Source: Nitrospinota bacterium (lineage in GTDB: Bacteria; Nitrospinota; Nitrospinia; UBA9942). From it: DNA of 5,005 nt. The notes beneath the pieces are model-generated. The model was not told the origin of the DNA. It ran no database searches and worked only from the letters and a program-made list of their open reading frames with translations. This document shows, piece by piece, positions 1 through 5,005 of this stretch; position 1 is the stretch's first letter, and each line of letters begins with the position of its first letter. The position numbers were made by a program, and so were the translations under genes. Location: assembly GCA_016234205.1 (NCBI GenBank), contig JACRGN010000281.1, positions 1 to 5,005 of the forward strand, read 5' to 3'.

Positions 1-1055
1 ATTGTCATGTTACCGCCCCATCCGCCGTAGGAGTCCTGCCTGTCTGCTACCAATACTGCCTTTGCATTTCTTAATGCTGCGGCAATCTCTTTTGCAGGGA
101 AGGGCCTTATCATAGTAGGATATACAAGCCCTACCTTCTTGCCCTTAGCCCTTAATTTATCCACCATATTTCTTGCAGTATCGGCTGCAGAATTCAGGAT
201 AAAAAGGACAGCCTCTGCATCCTCTGTCATATAGCTCTCCACCATTGAATACCTGCGTCCACTCAACTCTGCATATTCTTTATAAATCTGCGGAATGACT
301 TTATATGATGCCTCCATTGCCATACTCTGCTGTTTTTTATTGTTTATGAGGTCAGGGTCATTCATGTAGGGGCCTATCGTTATAGGATTATCTACATCAA
401 CCGAGCAGTTTTGAATCTCAAATTCCCCAATAAAATCCTGAACAGCTTTTCTGTCTGAAAAATATCTTATCCTCCTCTTTTGATGGCTCGTAAAAAATCC
501 GTCATATGCAACAATTACAGGGAGCCTTACATCATCATGCTCTGCAATCTTTAATGCAATTATATTCATGTCATAGACAGCCTGCGGGTCTTTTGCGAGG
601 ATTATAACCCAGCCAATATTTAATGCCATCATTATGTCGCTGTGGTCACCCCTTATATTCAAAGGTCCCGAGACTGTCCTGCAGACCACATTAAGAACCA
701 TTGGATAACGTGTCCCTGACTGGACAGGCAGCTGCTCCATTGCATACAAAAGCCCCTGTGCAGATGTGGCATTAAAGACTCTGCCGCCTGCCGTAGTAGC
801 ACCGTAACAGACCCCTGCCGCACCATGCTCCCCATCACCGGGTATTAAGACTATCTCATGCTCGCCATTGGCACTCATCTCGTCAAGATTCTCTGCAACC
901 TCAGTTGATGGTGTAATCGGATAATAGCCCATTATGTGGTAGTTAATCTGTGCCGCAGCAAGTGCAGCCATCTCATTGCCGCTCTTAAAATCTACACTCT
1001 GTTTAACAGCCTCTTTATTTAAAATCTTTTCCTCTTTTAAAGTTTCTGTTTTCAT
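1..1055 (-). CDS. porA: 2-oxoacid (pyruvate-type):ferredoxin oxidoreductase alpha subunit, 3' end cut by window edge
   Basis: The frame is open from an ATG at 1055 to the window edge, giving 351 codons; the family's alpha chain is usually about 380-400 residues, so only the C-terminus is missing. The enzyme oxidatively decarboxylates a 2-oxoacid with CoA and thiamine diphosphate and passes electrons to ferredoxin in the cytoplasm. Visible family motifs are YPITPST (residues 45-51), the GDGEHGA stretch (about 73-79), ATSAQGL (96-102), a segment with SGPLNIRGDHSD, then LPVIVAYDGFFTSH ending the pyrimidine-binding-like domain, and a late ADRQDSYGG motif typical of domain II. The start is backed by AGGGAG eight bases upstream and lies 25 bases after the gamma-delta gene, so the two are co-transcribed. 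The beta (thiamine-binding) subunit is expected next, outside the window. Substrate (pyruvate, 2-oxoglutarate, oxalate) is not decided by what is visible; pyruvate is a guess. Confidence 0.9.
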   Translation of the reverse strand, partial: MKTETLKEEKILNKEAVKQSVDFKSGNEMAALAAAQINYHIMGYYPITPSTEVAENLDEMSANGEHEIVLIPGDGEHGAAGVCYGATTAGGRVFNATSAQGLLYAMEQLPVQSGTRYPMVLNVVCRTVSGPLNIRGDHSDIMMALNIGWVIILAKDPQAVYDMNIIALKIAEHDDVRLPVIVAYDGFFTSHQKRRIRYFSDRKAVQDFIGEFEIQNCSVDVDNPITIGPYMNDPDLINNKKQQSMAMEASYKVIPQIYKEYAELSGRRYSMVESYMTEDAEAVLFILNSAADTARNMVDKLRAKGKKVGLVYPTMIRPFPAKEIAAALRNAKAVLVADRQDSYGGWGGNMT

Positions 1056-1063
1056 AAAAACTT

Positions 1064-1069
1064 CTCCCT
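1064..1069 (-). promoter_or_regulatory. Ribosome binding site of the alpha subunit gene
   Basis: On the minus strand this reads AGGGAG with an 8-base spacer to the ATG at 1055. It lies wholly in the 25-base gap after the gamma-delta stop codon and supports the chosen start. Confidence 0.7.
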
Positions 1070-1080
1070 ATTTTTAAATC

Positions 1081-2097
1081 TTATTTTTTAGACCAGTCTG
1101 TGAAACCCTTTTCTAAAATAGTCTTGTCAACCTCAAATTCCTTATGACTTGTGAGTGCCTCAAATTTACATATCTCTACACACCTAAGGCACCCTTTGCA
1201 GTGTTCATATACAATTCTCTTTAATATCCTCGCCGGCTTCCCCTTCTTTGGGTCTATCCCATCTTCCCATACGAAGCTGTAATCAGGGCATGTAATATCA
1301 CATTCTCCGCAGTTTGTGCACTTGCTTATATCAAGCACAGGTATCCACCCCTCCCTGCTGGCGCTTATATCTTTAAATATACTGTTTCCGCCGCTTGGAA
1401 TTACACCGCCCATAGGCTGGTTGAAATAACCTATCTTCTGTCCATCCCTTGTAAAAGGGATATACCGATATTTGTTATCAGGCTTGAATTTTTTTGATAC
1501 GTCCTCATTATAGCCCCTGTCAAATGTCTTTAAATTCGGTGCAATCAAACTTGCATATTTTTTGCCGAGATTTTTTGCAATCATGTCCTTTACAGCATCG
1601 GGGTCTAAAAATCCTGATGCCTTGCATATTGTGCCGAGCAGGGCTGTATTTATCCTTGTCTTTTCTTCTATTGCTATCTTTAGTGCGTTTATACAGTAAA
1701 TCGTCCCTGCATGCAGCCTTAAAAAATCCCTCGCCTCATCAGGACTTTTTGATGTATTTATGACAACAATACCATTTGGACCAACACCCTGTGTAACAGG
1801 GATGTTATTTGTAAGATTTTCATGGAATATGGCAAGGAGATGGGGCTCAGTCACAGGGCTATTTTCCCTGACCTCCATATCGGGTGAACAGAATCGGATA
1901 AATGCCTTGACAGGAGAGCCCTTCTTCTCTGAACCGTAGCTTGAGAAATTTGAGCCGTTGAAACCCATATTCAAGACACCTGCCTCAGCGAGAACCTTTC
2001 CTGCCAGATTAGCACCCAGTCCACCTATGCTCTCCATCCTTATTTCATAAAAACCTGCTCCATTCACAACTGGCAGTTTTACCTCTTTTGTAATCAT
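1081..2097 (-). CDS. 2-oxoacid:ferredoxin oxidoreductase, fused gamma-delta subunit
   Basis: This 338-residue protein joins two chains that are separate in many four-subunit pyruvate:ferredoxin oxidoreductases. Residues about 15-190 are the gamma domain, with the characteristic IGGLGANLAGK near the start (24-34) and NFSSYGSEKKGSP further on. Residues about 250-320 are the delta ferredoxin domain with two [4Fe-4S] motifs: Cys260, 263, 266, 270 (last Cys followed by Pro) and Cys300, 303, 306, 310 (followed by Lys instead of the usual Pro). It would carry electrons from the thiamine site of alpha/beta to external ferredoxin. I chose the ATG at 2097 (MITKEVKLP). Starts further upstream (TTG 2127, ATG 2109) would put the intergenic hairpin repeat into the protein and lack a ribosome site. 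The fusion and the order gamma-delta, alpha also occur in the oxalate oxidoreductase of Moorella, so the substrate is open. A symbol such as porCD or porGD would fit. Confidence 0.9.
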   Translation of the reverse strand: MITKEVKLPVVNGAGFYEIRMESIGGLGANLAGKVLAEAGVLNMGFNGSNFSSYGSEKKGSPVKAFIRFCSPDMEVRENSPVTEPHLLAIFHENLTNNIPVTQGVGPNGIVVINTSKSPDEARDFLRLHAGTIYCINALKIAIEEKTRINTALLGTICKASGFLDPDAVKDMIAKNLGKKYASLIAPNLKTFDRGYNEDVSKKFKPDNKYRYIPFTRDGQKIGYFNQPMGGVIPSGGNSIFKDISASREGWIPVLDISKCTNCGECDITCPDYSFVWEDGIDPKKGKPARILKRIVYEHCKGCLRCVEICKFEALTSHKEFEVDKTILEKGFTDWSKK

Positions 2098-2101
2098 ATA
2101 A

Positions 2102-2107
2102 CCCCCC
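2102..2107 (-). promoter_or_regulatory. G-run ribosome binding site of the gamma-delta gene
   Basis: The minus strand reads GGGGGG four bases before the ATG at 2097. It is an unusual Shine-Dalgarno sequence and rather close to the start, but it is the only purine-rich element near any candidate ATG and it decides for 2097 over 2109 and 2127. Confidence 0.5.
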
Positions 2108-2113
2108 ATTTTC

Positions 2114-2172
2114 AAGGTTAAGGTCAAGGTTAAGGCTAAGAAAATCTTAACCTCAACCTCATCCTTAATCTT
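2114..2172. repeat. Imperfect inverted repeat of AAGGTT-like hexamers between recR and the oxidoreductase
   Basis: The left arm is made of degenerate hexamers (AAGGTT, AAGGTC, AAGGTT, AAGGCT). Positions 2114-2141 can pair with 2145-2172 around a 3-base loop, giving a 28 bp stem. In the minus-strand RNA only two positions are true mismatches (2124/2162 and 2117/2169) and four are G-U pairs. It fills most of the 78-base recR-oxidoreductase gap. The minus-strand RNA has no U-run after the stem, so it does not look like an intrinsic terminator. It is related to the repeat at 2783-2839: 17 of 19 bases match over the AAGGTTAAGGCTAAGAAAA segment (2126-2144 against 2788-2812 region, aligned on AAGAAAA). 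Confidence 0.8.
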
Positions 2173-2175
2173 CTC

Positions 2176-2772
2176 CTACATCTCCTGTCTCCCCTCAATA
2201 GACTTTGTTAAGGTTACTTCATCGGCATACTCCAAATCCCCGCCAACAGGAAGCCCTCTTGCGATTCTCGTAACCTTCATGCCAAAAGGCTTGAGAACCT
2301 TTGCTATATACATAGCTGTTGCCTCTCCTTCAAGATTCGGATTCGTTGCCAGTATAACCTCCCTGATTCCGTTCTCCCTGACCCTGCTTAACAATTCTTC
2401 AATTTTCAGGTCAGAGGGGCCAACGCCATCCAATGGCGAAAGGACACCCATGAGGACATGGTAGCTGCCCTTAAATTCCCTTGTCTTTTCTATAGCAAAT
2501 ACATCATGCGGTTCTTCCACCACACATAACATATTCTTTTCCCTGTTCATATCACTGCAGATATTACATGGGTCAACTTCTGTGATACTACTGCAGACTG
2601 AACAAAGCCTAACCTTTTCTTTTAACTCTAATATCGCCTTTACAAGTGCATCCGCCTCATGTCTTTGTGATTTCAGAATATAAAATGCAAGCCTCTCGGC
2701 AGTTTTTCTCCCTACACCGGGAAGTTTTCTCAACTCCTCTATTAATTTAAAAAGCGATTCCGGACCTTTCAT
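2176..2772 (-). CDS. recR: Recombination mediator protein RecR
   Basis: This 198-residue protein has the normal RecR length and every family landmark. RecR forms a ring-shaped clamp that works with RecO (and RecF) to load RecA on gapped single-stranded DNA in the cytoplasm. In order: a helix-hairpin-helix with LPGVGRKTAERLA (residues 17-29), a zinc site of Cys57, Cys60, Cys69 and Cys72, a Toprim domain starting at LCVVEEPHDV (82-91) and continuing through the ATNPNLEGEATA stretch, and the C-terminal GLPVGGDLEYADEVTL signature. The ATG at 2772 gives the canonical N-terminus (MKGPESLFKLIEELRKLPG). No clear Shine-Dalgarno sequence precedes it: the bases just upstream are AT-rich and the hairpin repeat ends about 10 bases before the start. 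Position after dnaX and ybaB/ebfC is the classic order. The stop is TAG. Confidence 0.97.
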   Translation of the reverse strand: MKGPESLFKLIEELRKLPGVGRKTAERLAFYILKSQRHEADALVKAILELKEKVRLCSVCSSITEVDPCNICSDMNREKNMLCVVEEPHDVFAIEKTREFKGSYHVLMGVLSPLDGVGPSDLKIEELLSRVRENGIREVILATNPNLEGEATAMYIAKVLKPFGMKVTRIARGLPVGGDLEYADEVTLTKSIEGRQEM

Positions 2773-2782
2773 AAATAAATAC

Positions 2783-2839
2783 AGGTCAAGGTTAAGGTTG
2801 AGGTTAAGAAAACCTTAATCTCAGCCTTAGCCTCAGCCT
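2783..2839. repeat. Imperfect inverted repeat of AAGGTT-like hexamers between ybaB and recR
   Basis: Positions 2783-2808 can pair with 2814-2839 around a 5-base loop. The arms are degenerate hexamers of the AAGGTT/AGGCTG type. As minus-strand RNA the stem has four A-C mismatches and two G-U pairs; as plus-strand RNA it has two mismatches and four G-U pairs, so neither strand is clearly favoured. It occupies most of the 79-base ybaB-recR spacer, ends about 10 bases before the recR ATG, and resembles the repeat at 2114-2172 in sequence, orientation, size and placement. Confidence 0.8.
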
Positions 2840-2851
2840 TAACCTTCTGGC

Positions 2852-3163
2852 TCACATCAGCCCCGGTATTTTTATCCCTCCGGTTACTTTTGACATCTCC
2901 TCAGTTATAATCTCCTGTGATTTCCTCAACGCCTCATTGACTGCTGCCAATACCAAATCTTCAAGCATCTCCACATCCTGCATACTTACAACTGAGGGGT
3001 CTATCTTTATTGATAAAATCTCCTGCCTGCCATTGGCGGTAATTGTTACCATCCCGCCGCCTGAAGACGCTTCAACCTTCTTATTGATTAGGTCCCTCTG
3101 CACCTCCGCAATCCTCTCCTGAACCTTCTGTGCCTGTTTCATTATATTGCCAATATTTGTCAT
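2852..3163 (-). CDS. ybaB: YbaB/EbfC family nucleoid-associated DNA-binding protein
   Basis: The 103-residue product matches the YbaB/EbfC family in length and pattern: an N-terminal amphipathic helix (IGNIMKQAQKVQERIAEVQRDL, from about residue 4, partly heptad-like), then the strand motif VEASSGGGMVTITANG, then DVEMLEDLVLAAVNEAL in the C-terminal helix, and a terminal PGLM. Members are small dimers that bind DNA and coat the nucleoid; their exact link to RecR and DnaX is not settled, though they are almost always encoded between these genes. The ATG at 3163 has a strong AGGAGG six bases upstream, starting right after the dnaX stop, so translation is probably coupled to dnaX. The stop TGA precedes the hairpin repeat by 12 bases. 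Confidence 0.95.
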   Translation of the reverse strand: MTNIGNIMKQAQKVQERIAEVQRDLINKKVEASSGGGMVTITANGRQEILSIKIDPSVVSMQDVEMLEDLVLAAVNEALRKSQEIITEEMSKVTGGIKIPGLM

Positions 3164-3169
3164 GCCAAC

Positions 3170-3175
3170 CCTCCT
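3170..3175 (-). promoter_or_regulatory. Strong ribosome binding site of ybaB/ebfC
   Basis: The minus strand reads AGGAGG with a 6-base spacer to the ATG at 3163. It sits inside the 15-base dnaX-ybaB gap, the best Shine-Dalgarno match in the window. Confidence 0.85.
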
Positions 3176-3178
3176 CTT

Positions 3179-4807
3179 TTACCCTGAAACATGCTCAGGG
3201 TCTCCGCCAATCTCCCGGATAACTACACCGGGAATAATATCTATGACCTCTTGAATCTTTTCCTTCTTCCATTTTTCAATGTCACTTCCATTATTAGAAG
3301 ATACATTAGAAGCCCCCTCTTTAGAATAGGCTTCAAGTATAATCTTAAAATCTCTGCCCGCTACTTTTTTAATTGTATCCCTTATTACGCCCTGATTCAA
3401 CTCTAATGTCTTACGATAATAAGATTCTGACGCCTTCTCTTTAAAATTTAATATTATCTCATCCCCTCTTATATTTGATAGTTTAATATCTTCAAGTATG
3501 CCGCCTAATGATGGTTTTTTTGCACCAACCGATTCTTTAATTTTTACCCATAAACTTGAAATATCTTTTTCTTCAACAGTTGCGGTATTTCTACCTTCCG
3601 TTCTCTGTTCTCTGTTCTCTGTCTTCTGTCTTCTGTCTTCTGTCCCTTCGCCTACTCTCAGGACAGGCTTCTGCCCAAGATTTTCAAGCCTCTTTAAAAT
3701 TTCATCAACTGCCATAACCTTCCCGATCTGGGTCATTCTAATCAGTGCCATTTCAATAACCAGCGACGGCTGTGATGCCTGCCTTATGTCTGCCTCTGTC
3801 TTTAAAATTATATTAAACATCTGCTGAAGTTCCTCTATGCTAACCTTTTCTGCTTCAGATTTAAAATGTTCAATCTCAGCAGCGGAAAGCTCTATGAGGC
3901 TTGACGGCTCTGTAGCAACTTTAATTACCATCAGATTCCTTATATATTCCAAAAACTCTTTACAAAAGATTCTTAAATCAGTGCCATTTATAGTCAGTTC
4001 CTTTACCAATTTTAAGATATTCTGGATATCCTTTTTTATGATGCTGTTCATAAAGGAGCTTAAGACCTCCCGACCTACAAAACCGAGGATTATCTTTACA
4101 TCCTCCTCTTTTATAGTATCGCCGCTGAATGAGAGTATCTGGTCCATTGCTACAAGGGCATCCCTCATGCTTCCTTCAGCACTCTTTGCAATCAAAGTCA
4201 ACATATCCCTTGAAACATTTATACCCTCTTTCTTGGTAATCAGCATCAGTTGCTCCACTACATCGTTTATTGAAATTCTCTTAAATTCAAAATACTGGCA
4301 TCTTGATATTACTGTCTCGGGTATTTTGTTAGGTTCGGTAGTTGCAAAGATAAATATTATATGGGCAGGAGGCTCTTCCAATGTCTTTAGAAATGCATTG
4401 AAGGCGGGTTTTGACAGCATGTGAACTTCATCTACTATATATACCTTGTATTTTCCTTTTGAAGAGGCGTATTTTACATTTTCCCTCAACTCTCTTACAT
4501 CATCAACACCGGTATTTGATGCACCGTCTATCTCTACTACATCAGGACAATACCCGCCTGTTATGTCCCTGCACATCTCACATTCATTACATGGCTCAGG
4601 GGTTGGCCCCTTGACGCAGTTTAATGCTTTGGCAAATATCCTTGCCATTGTAGTCTTCCCTACTCCCCTTGTGCCTGAGAAGAGATAGGCATGCCCTATC
4701 CTGTTATTCAGTAAGGCATTCTTAAGGGTTTGCACGATATGCCCCTGACCTATAACTTCACTAAAGTTCTGGGGCCTCCATTTTCTTGCCGAAACTTGAT
4801 ATGACAT
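3179..4807 (-). CDS. dnaX: DNA polymerase III clamp-loader subunit tau (gamma/tau)
   Basis: The 542-residue AAA+ protein is the motor of the sliding-clamp loader and, through its C-terminus, a replisome organiser. From the ATG at 4807 it starts MSYQVSARKWRPQNF, the family's canonical N-terminus. Motif numbers then match Escherichia coli: Walker A GTRGVGKTT (45-53), zinc cysteines 64, 73, 76 and 79, Walker B DEVH (126-129), sensor 1 in ATTEPNKIP (155-163), and SRC with arginine finger Arg169. The collar domain runs to about residue 365. A charged linker and a divergent tau-specific region follow to the end. An in-frame ATG at 4825 would add MACNKF and has an AGGGG upstream, but it lies in the SRP RNA helix, so I prefer 4807 despite no clear ribosome site. 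The linker holds a heptamer repeat and a possible frameshift signal that may yield a shorter gamma form. Stop TAA. Confidence 0.96.
   Translation of the reverse strand: MSYQVSARKWRPQNFSEVIGQGHIVQTLKNALLNNRIGHAYLFSGTRGVGKTTMARIFAKALNCVKGPTPEPCNECEMCRDITGGYCPDVVEIDGASNTGVDDVRELRENVKYASSKGKYKVYIVDEVHMLSKPAFNAFLKTLEEPPAHIIFIFATTEPNKIPETVISRCQYFEFKRISINDVVEQLMLITKKEGINVSRDMLTLIAKSAEGSMRDALVAMDQILSFSGDTIKEEDVKIILGFVGREVLSSFMNSIIKKDIQNILKLVKELTINGTDLRIFCKEFLEYIRNLMVIKVATEPSSLIELSAAEIEHFKSEAEKVSIEELQQMFNIILKTEADIRQASQPSLVIEMALIRMTQIGKVMAVDEILKRLENLGQKPVLRVGEGTEDRRQKTENREQRTEGRNTATVEEKDISSLWVKIKESVGAKKPSLGGILEDIKLSNIRGDEIILNFKEKASESYYRKTLELNQGVIRDTIKKVAGRDFKIILEAYSKEGASNVSSNNGSDIEKWKKEKIQEVIDIIPGVVIREIGGDPEHVSG
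3515..3521 (-). promoter_or_regulatory. Candidate -1 frameshift (slippery) site in dnaX
   Basis: The minus strand carries seven A residues read in the zero frame as GCA AAA AAA, that is the heptamer A AAA AAA in the correct X XXY YYZ phase, at codons 429-431. Slipping back one base gives the codons ACC ATC ATT AGG CGG CAT ACT and then TGA at 3494-3492, for a product of about 438 residues. Escherichia coli makes its 431-residue gamma at A AAA AAG in almost the same codon position. I see no convincing Shine-Dalgarno stimulator upstream and only weak pairing downstream, so function is inferred. Confidence 0.5.
3601..3642 (-). repeat. Six-unit heptamer tandem repeat inside dnaX
   Basis: On the plus strand there are three copies of TTCTCTG (3601-3621) followed by three of TCTTCTG (3622-3642), 42 bases in all. 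In dnaX they encode about residues 389-403, a charged run (DRRQKTENREQRT) in the linker between the collar and the tau-specific part. Seven is not a multiple of three, so the present six units keep the frame, but gain or loss of one unit would not. Confidence 0.85.
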
Positions 4808-4821
4808 AAATTTATTACATG

Positions 4822-4926
4822 CCATTATCAGGCACCCCTATGGCACACAGTGGATTCTGCTTACCGCTGCTTCCTTCCGGATCTGACGGGGTTCACAGGT
4901 CACTGTTGCACAGGACCCGATAATGG
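4822..4926 (-). ncRNA. ffs: Small bacterial signal recognition particle RNA (4.5S)
   Basis: The minus strand contains the SRP RNA domain IV core: CCGGAAGGAAGCAGC with the GGAA tetraloop at 4875-4878, flanked by the symmetric and asymmetric internal-loop bases seen in 4.5S RNA (GTCAGATCC before, GGTAAGCAG after). Outer pairing supports one long hairpin: 4901-4905 with 4848-4852, GG with CC (4916-4917 with 4831-4832), and a perfect closing 8 bp helix of 4919-4926 with 4822-4829. The RNA binds Ffh and targets membrane proteins to FtsY and the translocon. At about 105 nt with no Alu domain it is the short form usual in Gram-negatives. Exact ends are inferred from the helix; the mature RNA could stop near 4830/4918. 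Placement just before dnaX matches Bacillus subtilis. No terminator follows, so it may be processed from a dnaX transcript. Confidence 0.95.
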
Positions 4927-4939
4927 CAAAATTGAATTT

Positions 4940-4967
4940 GCGATTGGCGAATTACAAATTACGATTC
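4940..4967. repeat. Short degenerate heptamer-like repeat upstream of the SRP RNA
   Basis: The plus strand can be cut into four related 7-base units: GCGATTG, GCGAATT, ACAAATT, ACGATTC. The similarity is loose and the tract is short, so chance is possible, but it has the same low-complexity style as the other repeats in this window. Confidence 0.35.
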
Positions 4968-4987
4968 CTTTGAATGTATAATATCAA
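4958..4987 (-). promoter_or_regulatory. Weak candidate promoter for SRP RNA and the dnaX operon
   Basis: On the minus strand TTGATA (4987-4982, five of six to the sigma-70 -35 box) is followed after 18 bases by CGTAAT (4963-4958, four of six to the -10 box). Transcription would begin near 4950, leaving about 24 bases to trim before the SRP RNA helix. Another AT-rich hexamer, TATACA at 4980-4975, has no good -35 partner inside the window. The call is tentative. Confidence 0.25.
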
Positions 4988-5005
4988 ACTTTTAATTTAT
5001 CGGCA

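Noticed and set aside
2098..2127. Longer N-terminus for the gamma-delta subunit starting at TTG 2127 or ATG 2109
   Set aside because: The added residues are encoded partly by the intergenic hexamer repeat, do not match the family, and have no ribosome site; the ATG at 2097 is better.
2114..2172. Rho-independent terminator between recR and the oxidoreductase
   Set aside because: The stem is AT-rich with imperfections and the minus-strand RNA continues GAAAATGGGGGG rather than with a U-run.
2783..2839. Rho-independent terminator between ybaB and recR
   Set aside because: The bases after the stem are only mildly T-rich and interrupted, and the recR start follows within about 10 bases with no other promoter visible.
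3601..3642. CRISPR-like or sequence-error tract
   Set aside because: Units are 7 bases with no spacers, and the reading frame is open through the tract into a normal DnaX C-terminal region, so neither a CRISPR array nor an obvious assembly error fits.
3498..3827. A 109-codon plus-strand open frame with a hydrophobic look
   Set aside because: It is antisense to the dnaX linker; its Ser/Leu/Val-rich run is just the reverse reading of the heptamer repeat.
3837..4424. A 195-codon open frame on the plus strand
   Set aside because: It lies wholly antisense to the AAA+ and collar part of dnaX, has no family resemblance I recognise, and is explained by codon use of the real gene on the other strand.

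Overview
All supported genes lie on the minus strand and read from high to low coordinates. The window looks like a chromosomal segment of a Gram-negative-type, at least partly anaerobic bacterium of moderate GC. The gene order SRP RNA - dnaX - ybaB/ebfC - recR is a conserved bacterial replication/recombination cluster; Bacillus subtilis, for example, has scr-dnaX-yaaK-recR. The SRP RNA is of the short 4.5S type, without an Alu domain. I infer a lineage such as Nitrospirota or a deltaproteobacterium-like group from the pairing of this cluster with a fused gamma-delta 2-oxoacid:ferredoxin oxidoreductase, but the sequence alone does not settle the taxon.

Layout in transcription order. Positions 5005-4927 are an AT-rich leader with a weak promoter candidate and a short degenerate repeat. 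Positions 4926-4822 hold the 4.5S SRP RNA gene, whose closing helix covers an upstream in-frame ATG of dnaX. dnaX follows at 4807-3179 (DNA polymerase III clamp-loader tau subunit). Its linker carries a heptamer tandem repeat and, about 80 bases further on, an in-phase A AAA AAA slippery sequence at codons 429-431, followed by a -1 frame stop. That is almost exactly where Escherichia coli dnaX makes gamma. ybaB/ebfC (3163-2852) and recR (2772-2176) come next. Then come a fused gamma-delta subunit (2097-1081) and the alpha subunit (1055 to beyond position 1) of a pyruvate/2-oxoacid:ferredoxin oxidoreductase. The alpha subunit is cut by the window edge, and a beta subunit is expected beyond it.

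The genes are closely spaced (15-79 nt), so transcription from the SRP RNA/dnaX end through the oxidoreductase is possible. The two widest spacers, ybaB-recR (79 nt) and recR-oxidoreductase (78 nt), each hold a related imperfect inverted repeat built of AAGGTT-like hexamers, able to form a 26-28 bp hairpin.

I see no new defence, mobile or metabolic system here. The observations most worth checking are the candidate dnaX frameshift signal, the heptamer repeat at the same domain boundary, the SRP RNA/dnaX start overlap and the paired hexamer hairpins.
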